This document shows, piece after piece, positions 9,848 to 20,435 of a stretch of DNA of 64,000 nt (within the stretch, counting starts at the first letter, position 1; every line of letters begins with the position of its first letter). The translations under genes and the position numbers were made by a program. Source of the DNA: Rubrivivax sp. (GTDB taxonomy: Bacteria; Pseudomonadota; Gammaproteobacteria; Burkholderiales; Burkholderiaceae_C); contig JADCGP010000003.1 in NCBI GenBank assembly GCA_020248915.1, positions 124,001 through 188,000 of the forward strand, read 5' to 3'. Below the pieces are notes generated by a model, which worked only from the letters and a program-made list of their open reading frames with translations, did not search any database and was not told where the DNA came from.

Positions 9848-11248
9848 ATGGCACTCAACGTCGTGATCATGGCCGCGGGCAAGGGCACGCGGATGAAGTC
9901 GGCCCGCCCCAAGGTGCTGCACCGGCTGGCCGGCACGTCCCTATTGCAACACGTCCTCGACGCCGCTGCCGGATTGGGGGCCGCCCGCACCGTCGTCGTC
10001 ACCGGGCACGGGGCCGAGGCGGTGGAGGCGTCGGTGGCCGGGCAGGGGCCCGCCGGCAGCCTGGTCTGCGTGCGCCAGATGCCGCAGCTCGGCACCGGCC
10101 ACGCGGTGCAGCAGGCGGTGCCGGCGCTCGACCCCGCGCTGCCCGCCACGCTGGTGCTCAACGGCGACGTGCCGCTGATCCGCCCCGACACGCTGCGCGC
10201 GCTGCTGGCCGCGAGCGCCGGCACGAAGCTGGCGCTGCTGACGGTGACGCTGGCCGACGCCACCGGCTACGGCCGCATCGTGCGCGACGCGGCCACCGGG
10301 CTCGTGCGCGCCATCGTCGAGCACAAGGACGCGAGCGCCGCCGAGCGCGGGATCCGCGAGGTGTACACCGGCATCATGGCCGCGCCGACCGCGCTGCTGT
10401 CGCGCTGGGTGCTGGCCCTGGCCAACGACAACGCGCAGCGCGAGTACTACCTCACCGACGTCGTCGCGATGGCGGTGGCCGAGGGCGTGCCGGTGGTCAC
10501 GGCCGCGGCCGGCGGCGAGACCGAGGTGCTGGGCGTCAACAGCCCGCTGCAGCTGGCCGACCTCGAGCGTCGGCTGCAGCGCCAGCGCGCCGAGGCGCTG
10601 ATGGAGGCCGGCGTGCGGCTGGCGGACCCGGCCCGCATCGACGTGCGCGGCACGCTCGCCTGCGGCCCCGACGTCGAGATCGACGTCGGCTGCGTGTTCG
10701 AAGGCGAGGTGACGCTGGGCGAGGGCGTGCGCATCGGCGCGAACTGCGTGCTCCGCGACACCCGCGTCGACGACGGCGCGGTGATCCACCCCTTCAGCCA
10801 CCTCGAGGGCGCCCGGGTCGGCCCCGGTGCGCTGGTGGGGCCGTTCGCGCGGCTGCGGCCCGGCGCCGAGCTCGGCCCCGAGGTGCACGTGGGCAACTTC
10901 GTCGAGGTCAAGAACAGCACGCTGGCGCGCGGCGCCAAGGCCAACCACCTGGCCTACCTCGGCGACGCCACGGTGGGCGAGCGCGTGAACTACGGCGCAG
11001 GCAGCATCACCGCCAACTACGACGGAGCGAACAAGCACCGCACCGTGATCGGCGCCGACGCGCACGTGGGCAGCAACTGCGTGCTCGTGGCCCCGCTGAC
11101 GATCGGCGCGGGCGCCACGATCGGCGGCGGCTCGACCGTCGCCAAGGACGCGCCCGCGGGGCAGCTGACGGTGGCACGCGCCAAGGCGGTCACGGTGCCG
11201 GGCTGGAAGCGGCCGCAGAAGGTACAGAAGGCACCGAAGGCGGGCTGA
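9848..11248 (+). CDS. glmU: Bifunctional UDP-N-acetylglucosamine pyrophosphorylase/glucosamine-1-phosphate N-acetyltransferase
   Basis: [21 protein letters not shown] and C-terminal left-handed beta-helix ([25 protein letters not shown]). Confidence 0.97.
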   Translation: MALNVVIMAAGKGTRMKSARPKVLHRLAGTSLLQHVLDAAAGLGAARTVVVTGHGAEAVEASVAGQGPAGSLVCVRQMPQLGTGHAVQQAVPALDPALPATLVLNGDVPLIRPDTLRALLAASAGTKLALLTVTLADATGYGRIVRDAATGLVRAIVEHKDASAAERGIREVYTGIMAAPTALLSRWVLALANDNAQREYYLTDVVAMAVAEGVPVVTAAAGGETEVLGVNSPLQLADLERRLQRQRAEALMEAGVRLADPARIDVRGTLACGPDVEIDVGCVFEGEVTLGEGVRIGANCVLRDTRVDDGAVIHPFSHLEGARVGPGALVGPFARLRPGAELGPEVHVGNFVEVKNSTLARGAKANHLAYLGDATVGERVNYGAGSITANYDGANKHRTVIGADAHVGSNCVLVAPLTIGAGATIGGGSTVAKDAPAGQLTVARAKAVTVPGWKRPQKVQKAPKAG

Positions 11249-11309
11249 GGCAGCGCGGCGGCCGGTCGGCGACCCCGCGACCCGCGACCCGCCAGAGCAT
11301 CGAGGCCGC

Positions 11310-12326
11310 TCAGCCGGCCGCCGGCCCGGCCGCCGATCGGCGGCCCAGCGCACGGCGCGTACGGCGCCACTGCTGCTCGGAGCTGAACCCGGCGTCCCGG
11401 GCAGCATCGGCGCGGCGTGCGCCCTCGCCCCGGGCGCGCTCCGCCAGCGCCAGGCGGATGGCGTGCAGGTAGCGCAGCGGGGTGGTGCCGGCGTGCGCAC
11501 CGAAGAGCCGGCTCAGGTGCCGCGGCGTGACGTGCGCCACCGCGGCCATCCGTGGCAGCGACCACTCCGCATCGGGGCGGGCGCAGATGGCGTCCTGGAC
11601 CCGGTGCACGGCCGGATGCAGGTGGTGGCGATGCGCCAGCAGCGGCGACAGCTCGGGATCGTTCGGCGTGCGCCGCAGGTACACCACCATCGTCCGTGCG
11701 ACGCTGGCGGCAACGGCGTCCCCGCAGTGGGCCTGGATCAGGTGCAGCGTGAGGTCGATGCCGGCGGTGATGCCGGCGCTGCTGGCCAGCGGGCCGTCGA
11801 TCACGAACACGCGGTTGTCCACGACCTCGGCGCCGGCGGCGCGCTGGCGCAGCGGGTCCAGCAACTCGTGGTGCGTGGTGCAGCGCAGACCGCCGCGCAG
11901 CAGGCCGGCCTCGGCCGCCAGCAGCGCCCCCGAGCAGATGCACACGAGCCGTCCGCGGCCGCCTTCGCAAAGCAGGCCCGAGCCCGCCGCATGCAGCCAG
12001 CGCTGCGTGCGCAGCTGGTCCGCACGCTCGGCGGCGCCGGCCGCGGGGTCGGCGGGCTGCGGGTGGCGGACCCCCAGCAGGAACAGCCAGGCGCCCGGCG
12101 GCAGCCGCTCGGGCAGGGGCTGCAGCCCGCCAATGACCACGTCGACCGAGCTGGTGGCCTGCGGTTGCGCCGCCACGTAGCGCAGGCGAAAGGCCGGCGG
12201 CTGGCCAAGCCGCTGCAGCGCCTGGTTGGCCAGCCGCAGCGCCTCGGCGGGGCCGGCCAGGTCCAGCAGCAGCGCGTGCGGCTGGACGAGGAACACCGCA
12301 TCGACGACGGCCGCGGGAGCATCCAT
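11310..12326 (-). CDS. GlxA-family AraC-type transcriptional regulator (DJ-1/PfpI + HTH)
   Basis: DJ-1/PfpI-like N-terminus (CICSGALLAAEAGLL) and AraC HTH (HVTPRHLSRLFGAHAG). Confidence 0.88.
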   Translation of the reverse strand: MDAPAAVVDAVFLVQPHALLLDLAGPAEALRLANQALQRLGQPPAFRLRYVAAQPQATSSVDVVIGGLQPLPERLPPGAWLFLLGVRHPQPADPAAGAAERADQLRTQRWLHAAGSGLLCEGGRGRLVCICSGALLAAEAGLLRGGLRCTTHHELLDPLRQRAAGAEVVDNRVFVIDGPLASSAGITAGIDLTLHLIQAHCGDAVAASVARTMVVYLRRTPNDPELSPLLAHRHHLHPAVHRVQDAICARPDAEWSLPRMAAVAHVTPRHLSRLFGAHAGTTPLRYLHAIRLALAERARGEGARRADAARDAGFSSEQQWRRTRRALGRRSAAGPAAG

Positions 12327-12347
12327 GCGGACCAGTATGCCGCCGCT

Positions 12348-12914
12348 TCAGGACATCGACCGTGCGCGCTCGAGCGCCTGTTCCACGGTGCACGGGCGGG
12401 CAAAGCGGTCGCTCAGCACGGTCTCGGTGCGCAGCTTGATGTCGGCCGGGCCGAGCACGACCCCGCTGGCATGCCGGATCGCGAAGGTCAGGGTCGCCTC
12501 GGTGACGAAGTCGACCTCCCAGCCCTCGTCGCTGGCGTGGCGGGCGGTGGTCTCGCAGCACTGCTCGGTCCGGAACCCGGCCACGATCAGGCGCCGTATG
12601 CCCTGCTGGTGCAGCCAGACGGGCAGGCCCGTGCCCACCAGCGCGCTGTGGCGATGCTTCAGGAACCCGGCCGCCGCCGTGAAGGGGGCCAGGCCGTCGA
12701 GCGGGCGCACGTGGCCGGAGGCGAGCGACCACGGGTTGTCCACCGTCTCCGGGCCGTCGCTGTGGAGGATGCTCACCACCGGCACCCGCGCCGCCTGGGC
12801 CCCGCGCAGCAGGGCGTTGGTGCGCTCCAGGAAGTCGGGCACCTCGGCCGCGTTCCAGTACGGGCGGTGGCGGATCGACTCCTGGATGTCGACGAGGATC
12901 AGTGCGCTGTTCAT
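12348..12914 (-). CDS. Isochorismatase-family cysteine hydrolase
   Basis: ALILVDIQESI, IRRLIVAGFRTEQCCETTARHASDEGWEV. Confidence 0.88.
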   Translation of the reverse strand: MNSALILVDIQESIRHRPYWNAAEVPDFLERTNALLRGAQAARVPVVSILHSDGPETVDNPWSLASGHVRPLDGLAPFTAAAGFLKHRHSALVGTGLPVWLHQQGIRRLIVAGFRTEQCCETTARHASDEGWEVDFVTEATLTFAIRHASGVVLGPADIKLRTETVLSDRFARPCTVEQALERARSMS

Positions 12915-13085
12915 GGGGTGTCGCCGTTGGGTGGGGAATGGCGCCATCGTGCCGACGCGGCGGCCGGCCGTCGCGCCGGATGCGGACCGGCCGCGGGCGG
13001 ATCCGGACATCCTTGCGGCCGACCTGCCCGGCGTCGCGCAGGCTTGGCCGCGCGCCAGGACCGCCCTGCGGCCGCGCAGCGCCTC

Positions 13086-13670
13086 TCAGCGCTGCTCGAA
13101 GCGGAACACCGCCACGCTGGCGCGCAGGTTGGGCCAGCGCCGCACCACCGCGCCGTCCTGCAGCCCGAAGCTGTCGGTCACCGCCAGCCCGCACTTGCGC
13201 GCCAGCACCTCGAAGTCGGCGAAGGTGCCCACGCGGATGTTGGGCGTGTCGTACCACTCGTAGGGCAGCGCCTTGGTCACCGGCATGCGGCCGCCCATCA
13301 CCCGCAGCCGGTTGGGCCAGTGCGCGAAGTTGGGGAAGCTGACGATGCCGATGCGCCCCACGCGTGCCGTCTCGCGCAGCATGTGCTCGGTGTTGCGCAG
13401 GTGCTGCAGCGTGTCGAGCTGCAGCACGACGTCGAAGCTGCGGTCGTCGAAGAGCGCCAGGCCCTCCTCGAGGTTGAGCTGGATGACGTCGATGCCGTGG
13501 CGCAGCGCGGCCTGCACGTTGGCGTCGGCCAGCTCGATGCCGTAGCCGCTGCAGCCGCGGGTGCGAATCAGGTGCGCGAGCAGCTCGCCACTGCCGCAGC
13601 CCAGGTCGAGCACGCGGCTGCCGGCCGGCACCAGGTCGGCGATCAGCTCGAGGTCGCGGCGCTCGCTCAC
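13086..13670 (-). CDS. metW: Methionine biosynthesis protein MetW
   Basis: [44 protein letters not shown]; overlaps metX. Confidence 0.93.
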   Translation of the reverse strand: MSERRDLELIADLVPAGSRVLDLGCGSGELLAHLIRTRGCSGYGIELADANVQAALRHGIDVIQLNLEEGLALFDDRSFDVVLQLDTLQHLRNTEHMLRETARVGRIGIVSFPNFAHWPNRLRVMGGRMPVTKALPYEWYDTPNIRVGTFADFEVLARKCGLAVTDSFGLQDGAVVRRWPNLRASVAVFRFEQR

Positions 13671-14812
13671 GACGCCGCCTCGGCCGCGATGCGCTCGAAG
13701 GTGGCGCGCAGCACGCCGTGGTAGCGCCCGTCGTCGAGCAGGAAGGCGTCGTGGCCGTGCGGGGCGCCGATCTCGGCGTAGCTGGCCGCGATGCGGTTGT
13801 CCACCAGCGCCTTGACGATCTCGCGCGAGCGCGCCGGCGGAAAGCGCCAGTCGGTCGTGAAGCTCACCAGCGTGAACCGCACCTCGCGCGTGGCCGGGTC
13901 GTGCGCGAAGGCGCGCGCGAGATCGCCGCCGTGCGCGCGCGCGGGGTCGAAGTAGTCGAGGGCGCGCGTGATCAGCAGGTAGGTGTTGGCGTCGAAGTAC
14001 TCGCTGAACTTGTCGCCCTGGTGGCGCAGGTAGCTCTCGACCTCGAACTCGATGGCCTGCGTGCTGTAGCCGAGCGACCCGTCGGCGCTGCGGAGCTCGC
14101 GGCCGAACTTGCGCTCCATCACGTCGCCGGCCAGGTAGGTGATGTGCCCGATCATCCGCGCCACGCGCAGGCCGCGGCGCGGCACCACGCCGTGGGCGTA
14201 GAAGTGGCCGCCATGGAAGTCGGGGTCGGTGACGATGGCGCGCCGCGCGACCTCGTTGAAGGCGATGTTCTGCGCGCTCAGGTTCGGCGCCGTGGCCACG
14301 GCCACGCAGTGGCGCACGCGCGTCGGGTGGCGCAGCGTCCAGGCCAGCGCCTGCATGCCGCCCAGGCTGCCGCCGAGCACGGCCGCCAGGCGGTCGATGC
14401 CCAGCCGGTCGACGAGCCGCGCCTGCGCGTCGACCCAGTCCTCCACGGTGACCACCGGGAAGTCGGCGCCCCAGGCGCGCCCGGTCGCGGGGTTCACGTG
14501 CATCGGCCCGGTGGAGCCGAAGCAGGAGCCTGGGTTGTTGACGCCGATGACGAAGAAGCGGTCGGTGTCCAGCGGCTTGCCGGGGCCGACCAGGTTGTCC
14601 CACCAGCCGGGCTGGCCGCGCGCGTCGAGTCCGGCGACGTGCGCGCCGGCGTTCAGCGCGTGGCACACGAGCACCGCGTTGCTGCGCGCGGCGTCGAGCG
14701 TGCCGTAGGTCTCGTAGACGAGGTCGTAGGCCGGCAGCCGCGCGCCGCTGGACAGCGGCAGCGGGTCGGCGAAGTGCATCGTGTGCGAGGGGACGGTGCC
14801 GAGCGAGGCCAT
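13667..14812 (-). CDS. metX: Homoserine O-acyltransferase
   Basis: [41 protein letters not shown] alpha/beta hydrolase. Confidence 0.95.
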   Translation of the reverse strand: MASLGTVPSHTMHFADPLPLSSGARLPAYDLVYETYGTLDAARSNAVLVCHALNAGAHVAGLDARGQPGWWDNLVGPGKPLDTDRFFVIGVNNPGSCFGSTGPMHVNPATGRAWGADFPVVTVEDWVDAQARLVDRLGIDRLAAVLGGSLGGMQALAWTLRHPTRVRHCVAVATAPNLSAQNIAFNEVARRAIVTDPDFHGGHFYAHGVVPRRGLRVARMIGHITYLAGDVMERKFGRELRSADGSLGYSTQAIEFEVESYLRHQGDKFSEYFDANTYLLITRALDYFDPARAHGGDLARAFAHDPATREVRFTLVSFTTDWRFPPARSREIVKALVDNRIAASYAEIGAPHGHDAFLLDDGRYHGVLRATFERIAAEAAS

Positions 14813-14826
14813 GCCGGAGAACGAAA

Positions 14827-14859
14827 CAGCCCGGGGCCGCCATCACGGCCACCGGGCTG
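14827..14859 (-). terminator. Candidate expression-platform hairpin between riboswitch and metX
   Basis: CAGCCCGG...CCGGGCTG 8-bp arms followed on minus strand by TTTCGTTCT. Confidence 0.5.
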
Positions 14860-14862
14860 GTG

Positions 14863-14916
14863 GGCCTGTTTAGCGGCATTTGTAGAGCGCCCGCAATCCG
14901 GGACAAATCGGCGCTG
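14863..14916 (-). ncRNA. SAM-II riboswitch upstream of metX
   Basis: Minus strand AGCGCCGATTTGTCCCGGATTGCGGGCGCTCTACAAATGCCGCTAAACAGGC; P1 AGCGCC/GGCGCT, ATTTGT/ACAAAT pseudoknot helix, conserved GATTT, ATTGC, AAATG, GCTAAA as in the metX SAM-II aptamer. Confidence 0.93.
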
Positions 14917-14925
14917 TGGACGCAA

Positions 14926-14931
14926 AGTATA
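14926..14931 (-). promoter_or_regulatory. Candidate -10 element (TATACT) for metX riboswitch transcript
   Basis: TATACT on minus strand about 10 nt upstream of aptamer start; no clear -35. Confidence 0.5.
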
Positions 14932-15091
14932 GCCAGCGCCTACGATGCGCAGCGGTGCACGCTGCGGTCTCTTTCCGGTTCGGCTCCCGACGGCTCGACG
15001 CTTCGGACCCCTCGGACCACACCGGTCGCACCGTTCGTTCGCATCGTTGCCCTTGACCCCCCGCCACTTCCCGCCATCGGACGCCAGCCGC

Positions 15092-15919
15092 ATGACCCGC
15101 CTGCCCTCGACCCTCGTCCTCTACCTCGCCCTGGTCGGCGGCGCCGCTGCGCAGCCCGCGGCCGAGCCGCGACCGCCCCTGTGGGAGCTGGGCCTGTTCG
15201 GCGTCACCGGCACGCAGCTCGCCTACCCGGGCTCGGCGCAACGCGTCACGCCCACGCTGGTGCTGCCCTACTTCGTCTACCGCGGCCCGCTGCTGCGGGC
15301 CGACCAGGGCACGGTGGGCCTGCGCGCGGCGCGCACCGCGACCACCGAGCTCGACATCGGCTTCGCCGGCGCCTTCGGCTCGGCGGCCAGCGACAACCGC
15401 GTTCGCCGTGGCATGCCCGACATCGGCACGCTGGTGGAGTTCGGGCCGCGCCTTCGCATCGACCTGGGCAGCGCGCCCGGCGGCGGCCGGTGGGGCGCCG
15501 CGCTGCCGCTGCGCGGCGTGTTCGACCTGTCCGACGGTTTCGCGCACCGCGGCATCACTTTCGAGCCGTCGCTGTCGTGGAGCCGCACGGCGCGCGGCGG
15601 CTGGCGCTACGGCGTGGCCGGCAGCGTGCTGCTGGGCAACGAACGCATCGCCGACACCTTCTACGAGGTGACGCCGGCGCAGGCCACCGCGGCCCGGCCG
15701 GCCTACGACGCGCGCTCCGGCCTGATCGCCACCCGGCTGACCTTCAGCGCCGGCCGCACGATCGGCGAAGACTGGCGGGTGTTCGGCTACGTGCGCGCGG
15801 AGACGGTGGCCGGCGCGGCCAACCGCTCGAGCCCCCTGGTCGAGCAGCGCACCGGGCTGTCCGGCGGCATCGGCCTGGCATGGACCTGGCGCCGCTCGCA
15901 GCGGCCGGCCGCCGACTGA
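15092..15919 (+). CDS. MipA/OmpV family outer membrane protein
   Basis: Signal peptide, VTPTLVLPYFVYRGPLLRAD, GWRYGVAGSVLLGNERIADTFYEVT. Confidence 0.87.
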   Translation: MTRLPSTLVLYLALVGGAAAQPAAEPRPPLWELGLFGVTGTQLAYPGSAQRVTPTLVLPYFVYRGPLLRADQGTVGLRAARTATTELDIGFAGAFGSAASDNRVRRGMPDIGTLVEFGPRLRIDLGSAPGGGRWGAALPLRGVFDLSDGFAHRGITFEPSLSWSRTARGGWRYGVAGSVLLGNERIADTFYEVTPAQATAARPAYDARSGLIATRLTFSAGRTIGEDWRVFGYVRAETVAGAANRSSPLVEQRTGLSGGIGLAWTWRRSQRPAAD

Positions 15920-15944
15920 CGGCCCGACCGGGCGGCGCTGGCGG

Positions 15945-15989
15945 CTCTGGCAGCTCTGGCAGCTCTGGCAGCTCTGGCAGCTCTGGCAG
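15945..15989. repeat. 9-bp tandem repeat (CTCTGGCAG) x5 perfect, plus one degenerate copy at 15936-15944
   Basis: Directly read: five consecutive perfect units between convergent genes. Confidence 0.98.
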
Positions 15990-16029
15990 TGCGGGCCCGG
16001 GCCGGGCTACCGCGGCGGCCGCGCCGCAG

Positions 16030-16650
16030 CTACGCCTGGGTCGGCGGCGCGGTCTCGGCGAAGCTCGGCCGCTGCATCAGCTTGGCGTGCAGCTTGCCGA
16101 GGTTGGGGTGGCGCTCGCGCCAGTCGATGTCGGGAAAGCGGAAATCGAGGTAGCCGAGCGCGCAGCCGACCGCGATGTCGGCCAGCGTGAAGTGGTTGCC
16201 CGCGCAGAAGGGCTTGTCGCCCAGGCCCCGCCCCATCGCCTCGACCGCGCCATCGACACGGCTCATCTGGCGCTCGATCCAGGCCCGGCTGCGCTCGCCG
16301 TCAAGGCGGCCGGCCCAGTGGGCCTCGAGGCGGGCGAGGATCGCGGCGTCGAGCAACCCGTCGGCGAGCGCCTCCCAGGTGCGCACCTCGACGCGCTCGC
16401 GCCCCGAAGGCGGGATCAGCCGGCCCACCGGCGACAGGGTGTCGAGGTACTCGACGATCACGCGCGAGTCGAACACGGCCTCGCCGCCGTCGAGCACCAG
16501 GCAGGGCACCTTGCCGAGCGGGTTGCTCTGCAGGATCGTGTCCCGCGCCCACACGTCCTCCAGCACGAGCTGGAAGTCGAGCTTCTTCTCCGCCATCACG
16601 ACGCGCACCTTGCGCACGTAAGGGCTGGTCAGGGCACCGATCAGTTTCAT
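16030..16650 (-). CDS. Glutathione S-transferase family protein
   Basis: MKLIGALTSPYVRKVRVVMAEKKLDFQL; DSRVIVEYLD. Confidence 0.93.
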   Translation of the reverse strand: MKLIGALTSPYVRKVRVVMAEKKLDFQLVLEDVWARDTILQSNPLGKVPCLVLDGGEAVFDSRVIVEYLDTLSPVGRLIPPSGRERVEVRTWEALADGLLDAAILARLEAHWAGRLDGERSRAWIERQMSRVDGAVEAMGRGLGDKPFCAGNHFTLADIAVGCALGYLDFRFPDIDWRERHPNLGKLHAKLMQRPSFAETAPPTQA

Positions 16651-16698
16651 CGCTTGGTTTTCTCTTTGGGGCGGACGACAGCGGTGCCGATTCTAGGT

Positions 16699-18009
16699 TC
16701 AGGGCGTGGGCGGGCTGCCCGTGGGGCGGCTGGTGAAGTCGACGCGGGCGCTGCGGCCGCCGAGCGAGAGCTCGGCCGTCGCCGGCGCCATCCGCGACAC
16801 GATCGCCCCCGCGCGCACCACGAGCAGGCGCTGCGCCCGCAGCCGGATCGCCTCGGCCGGGCTGCGGGCCTGCAGAAGCAGGAAGTCTGCCCGGCACCCG
16901 GGCTCGAGCCCGTAGCCTTGCAGCCCGAGCACCCGGGCGGCGCCGCAGGTGACGGCGTCGAAGCACTGCCGCTGGCCGGCCAGCGAACTCATCTGCGCCA
17001 CGTGCAGGCCCATCGACGCCACCTCGAGCATGTCGCCCGAGCCCAGGCCGTACCAGGGATCCATCACGCAGTCGTGGCCGAAGGCCACGTGGATCCCGGC
17101 GGCCAGCAGCTCGGGGACCCGGGTCATGCCGCGGCGCTTGGGGTAGGTGTCGTGGCGGCCCTGCAGCATGATGTTGATCAGCGGGTTGGCCACCACGTGC
17201 ACCTGCGCCTCGGCCAGCAGCGGGATCAGCTTGGACACGTAGTAGTTGTCCATCGAGTGCATCGAGGTCAGGTGCGACCCGGTCACCCGGCCCTGCAGCC
17301 CCAGCCGCTGCGCCTGGCAGGCGAGGGTCTCGACGTGGCGGCTCAGCGGGTCGTCGCTCTCGTCGCAGTGCATGTCCACCGGCAGGCCGCGCCGCGCGGC
17401 CAGCTCGCACAGCAGCCGCACGCTCTCGGCGCCATCGGCCATCGTGCGCTCGAAGTGCGGGATGCCGCCGACCACGTCGACCCCGAGGTCGAGCGCGCGG
17501 TCGAGGTTGGCCAGCGCGGTGGGGCTGCGCAGCAGGCCGTCCTGCGGGAAGGCCACCAGCTGCAGGTCGATCCAGGGCGCGACGCGGCGCCGCACCTCGA
17601 GCAGCGCACGCACCGCGAGCAGCCGGTCGTCGCAGACGTCGACGTGCGTGCGGATGGCCAGCAGCCCGCGCGCCACCGCCCAGTCGCAGTACGCGAGCGC
17701 CCGCCCGGCGATCGCCTCCTCGGTGAGCAGCGGCTTGAGCTCGCCCCACAGCCGGATGCCCTCCAGCAGCGTGCCGCTCTCGTTGAGGCGCGGCAGCCCC
17801 AGGCTCAGCGTCGCGTCCATGTGGAAGTGGGCATCGACGAAGGGCGGGCTCAGCATCCAGCCGCCTGCCTCGACGATCTCGGCCCCCGGGGGCGCCGCCA
17901 GGCCGGGTCCGACGGCCGCGATGCGCCCGCCCTCGGCGAGCAGGTCGATGTCTTGGCGGCCGTCGGGCAGACAGGCGCGACGAATCAGCAGCGGGGCGGC
18001 GGTGGGCAT
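16699..18009 (-). CDS. Amidohydrolase (cytosine deaminase-like)
   Basis: PPFVDAHFHMDATL, GLPVDMHCDESDD, VAFGHDCVMDPWYGLG. Confidence 0.88.
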   Translation of the reverse strand: MPTAAPLLIRRACLPDGRQDIDLLAEGGRIAAVGPGLAAPPGAEIVEAGGWMLSPPFVDAHFHMDATLSLGLPRLNESGTLLEGIRLWGELKPLLTEEAIAGRALAYCDWAVARGLLAIRTHVDVCDDRLLAVRALLEVRRRVAPWIDLQLVAFPQDGLLRSPTALANLDRALDLGVDVVGGIPHFERTMADGAESVRLLCELAARRGLPVDMHCDESDDPLSRHVETLACQAQRLGLQGRVTGSHLTSMHSMDNYYVSKLIPLLAEAQVHVVANPLINIMLQGRHDTYPKRRGMTRVPELLAAGIHVAFGHDCVMDPWYGLGSGDMLEVASMGLHVAQMSSLAGQRQCFDAVTCGAARVLGLQGYGLEPGCRADFLLLQARSPAEAIRLRAQRLLVVRAGAIVSRMAPATAELSLGGRSARVDFTSRPTGSPPTP

Positions 18010-18163
18010 GTCGGGGCGGGGTGGCGCGCGTGCCGCATTGGGGCGGACGGGCGGGAAGCCGGCAGGAAGCCGGCAAGAAGCAGGCAGCATAGGCCAAGCG
18101 CGCGGCTTCGTTGACGCCGGGCAAGGATCGCACGCGCAGGCCGCGGCCTTCCGGCGGCGGCGC

Positions 18164-18193
18164 TTGTCAATTCCGTATCGGCCGGTGCATAGT
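18164..18193 (+). promoter_or_regulatory. Candidate sigma-70 promoter for hpf
   Basis: TTGTCA-N18-CATAGT. Confidence 0.45.
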
Positions 18194-18344
18194 GGGCTCG
18201 TCCGATACCGCCCGCCGTGCCTCCCCTCCGGCCCACCGCCCCCAGGGCTCCCTGCCCGCCGCCCCCCACCCCTTCCCTGCGCGCCCGCCCGACGGCAGGC
18301 GCGTCGTCCGCCCACCCCGGCGTCCAACGCCCAGGAGGTATTCA

Positions 18345-18686
18345 ATGAACCTGACGATCAGCGGCCACCATCTCGAAGTCACACCCGCCTTGCGTGAGTA
18401 CGTGCTCACGAAGCTCGAGCGCGTCACGCGTCACTTCGACCAGGTCGTCGACGTCTCCGTGCTGCTCACCGTGGAGAAGCTCAAGGAGAAGGAGCGACGC
18501 CAGCGCGCCGAGGTGACGCTGCACGTCAAGGGCCGCGACATCTTCGTCGAGCAGAGCCACGAGGACCTGTACGCCGCCATCGACCAGCTGATGGACAAGC
18601 TCGACCGCCAGGTCGTGCGCCACAAGGACCGGCTGCAGGACCACCACCACACGGCCGCCAAGCGGCTGGACGCCCAGGTCGACTGA
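18345..18686 (+). CDS. hpf: Ribosome hibernation promoting factor (HPF/YfiA family)
   Basis: [41 protein letters not shown]. Confidence 0.95.
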   Translation: MNLTISGHHLEVTPALREYVLTKLERVTRHFDQVVDVSVLLTVEKLKEKERRQRAEVTLHVKGRDIFVEQSHEDLYAAIDQLMDKLDRQVVRHKDRLQDHHHTAAKRLDAQVD

Positions 18687-18742
18687 CCCGCGGCCCCTGC
18701 AGAGCCCGGACTGCGCGCCCGGCCGCCGGACGCCCGTCCCGC

Positions 18743-18768
18743 AACGCCCCGGCACCCCGGGGCGTTTT
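18743..18768 (+). terminator. Intrinsic terminator after hpf
   Basis: AACGCCCCGG-CACC-CCGGGGCGTT then TT. Confidence 0.75.
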
Positions 18769-18937
18769 CACGAAACGAAATGCTTGTTGCCGGCGCGCCG
18801 CAGCGGCGTCTTTCCCACGCGTCCCGGGGGCTTTGGCTGCTGCGCCGCCGCAACACCCGGGTCTATGATCTGGCGCTCAGAAACGACTTCGTACGCGGCG
18901 CGGGGAGCACCGGCGCGGCGGCGGAGCAAGCCCCGCC

Positions 18938-19408
18938 ATGAACCGTCTTGCCGCGATCCTGCCTGTCGCCAACGTGCTGGTGAACGTGGAGGCCACGAGC
19001 AAGAAGCGGGTCTTCGAGGCGGCAGGGGTGCTGTTCGAGAACGAGCACTCGATCGCCCGCGGCACGGTCACCGACAACCTCTTCGCCCGCGAACGGCTCG
19101 GCTCCACCGGCCTCGGCCACGGGGTGGCGATCCCGCACGGCCGCGTCAAGGGCCTGAAGAACCCGCTCGCGGCGGTGGTGCGGCTGCAGCAGCCGATCCC
19201 GTTCGACGCGCCCGACGAGGCGCCGGTGGCGCTGCTGGTCTTCCTGCTCGTGCCCGAGGCGGCAACGCAGCGGCACCTCGAGATCCTGTCCGAGATCGCC
19301 GAGATGCTGTCCGACCGCGAGCTGCGCGAGCGCCTGAAGACCGAGGGCGACGCCGCCGCGGTGCACAAGCTGATCTCCGACTGGGAACCGCTGAAGTCGG
19401 TGGCGTGA
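18938..19408 (+). CDS. ptsN: PTS IIA-like nitrogen regulatory protein PtsN
   Basis: [29 protein letters not shown]. Confidence 0.93.
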   Translation: MNRLAAILPVANVLVNVEATSKKRVFEAAGVLFENEHSIARGTVTDNLFARERLGSTGLGHGVAIPHGRVKGLKNPLAAVVRLQQPIPFDAPDEAPVALLVFLLVPEAATQRHLEILSEIAEMLSDRELRERLKTEGDAAAVHKLISDWEPLKSVA

Positions 19409-19445
19409 GCCGCACCCGACTGCGACGCGGCCGGAGTCCCGCGCG

Positions 19446-20402
19446 ATGAAGCCGACCTCGATCAGCGCCGAGGCGCTGTTCGAGGCCCAGCGCGTCACGC
19501 TGCGCTGGGAATGGATCGCCGGGCACGCCCACCCGGAGCGCCGCTTCGACGACGACGCGGTGCGCGATGCGCGCAGCGCCGCCGACCTGGTGGGCTACCT
19601 GAACTACATCCATCCCTACCGGGTGCAGATCGTCGGCCGGCGCGAGGTGGCCTTCCTGCACCGCGACGGGCCGGAAGACCAGGAGCGGCGGATCTCGCGC
19701 ATCGTCACGCTCGAGCCGCCGGTGATCATCGTCGCCGACGGGCAGGCCGCACCCGAGCGGCTGGTGGCCATGTGCGACCGCGCCGACATCCCGCTGTTCG
19801 TGACCCGCGAGTCGGCCGGGCACGTGATCGACGTCGTGCGCGGCTACCTCGGGCGCCACTTCGCCGAGCGCACCACGCGTCACGGCGTGTTCATGGACAT
19901 CCTGGGCCTGGGCGTGCTGATCACCGGCGAGTCCGGGCTCGGCAAGAGCGAGCTGGGTCTGGAGCTGATCAGCCGCGGCCACGGCCTGGTGGCCGACGAC
20001 GCGGTCGACATCTACCGCACCAGCCAGACGGCGCTCGAGGGCCGCTGCCCCGAGCTGCTGCAGAACCTGCTGGAGGTGCGCGGCATCGGGCTGCTGGACA
20101 TCAAGGCCATCTTCGGCGAGACGGCGGTGCGCCGGAAGATGAAGCTGCAGCTGATCGTCCACCTGGTGCGCGGCGAGACGCTGGAGCGCGACTTCGAGCG
20201 GCTGCCCTACGAGCCGCTGTACGAGGACGTGCTCGAGATCCCGGTGCGCAAGGTCGTCATCGCGGTCGACGCCGGCCGCAACCTGGCGGTGCTGGTGGAG
20301 GCGGCGGTGCGCAACACGGTGCTGCAGCTGCGCGGCATCGACACCTACCAGGAATTCATCCGCCGCCACCAGGCGGCGATGGATGCCGGCAGCGACGGCT
20401 GA
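19446..20402 (+). CDS. hprK: HPr kinase/phosphorylase
   Basis: [53 protein letters not shown]. Confidence 0.95.
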   Translation: MKPTSISAEALFEAQRVTLRWEWIAGHAHPERRFDDDAVRDARSAADLVGYLNYIHPYRVQIVGRREVAFLHRDGPEDQERRISRIVTLEPPVIIVADGQAAPERLVAMCDRADIPLFVTRESAGHVIDVVRGYLGRHFAERTTRHGVFMDILGLGVLITGESGLGKSELGLELISRGHGLVADDAVDIYRTSQTALEGRCPELLQNLLEVRGIGLLDIKAIFGETAVRRKMKLQLIVHLVRGETLERDFERLPYEPLYEDVLEIPVRKVVIAVDAGRNLAVLVEAAVRNTVLQLRGIDTYQEFIRRHQAAMDAGSDG

Positions 20403-20435
20403 ACGCGCCCGGGCCCGGGCGCGGGCCGCCGCGCC

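Noticed and set aside
11254-11305. Short CGCGACC-type micro-repeats after glmU
   Set aside because: Only about three imperfect 7-mers, expected by chance in this GC-rich background.
15936-15989. Possible CRISPR-like array
   Set aside because: Units are 9 bp, contiguous and without spacers; simple tandem repeat.
14860-18114. 1084-aa plus-strand ORF
   Set aside because: Runs out of frame through the MipA-like gene and antisense to gst and the deaminase; spurious.
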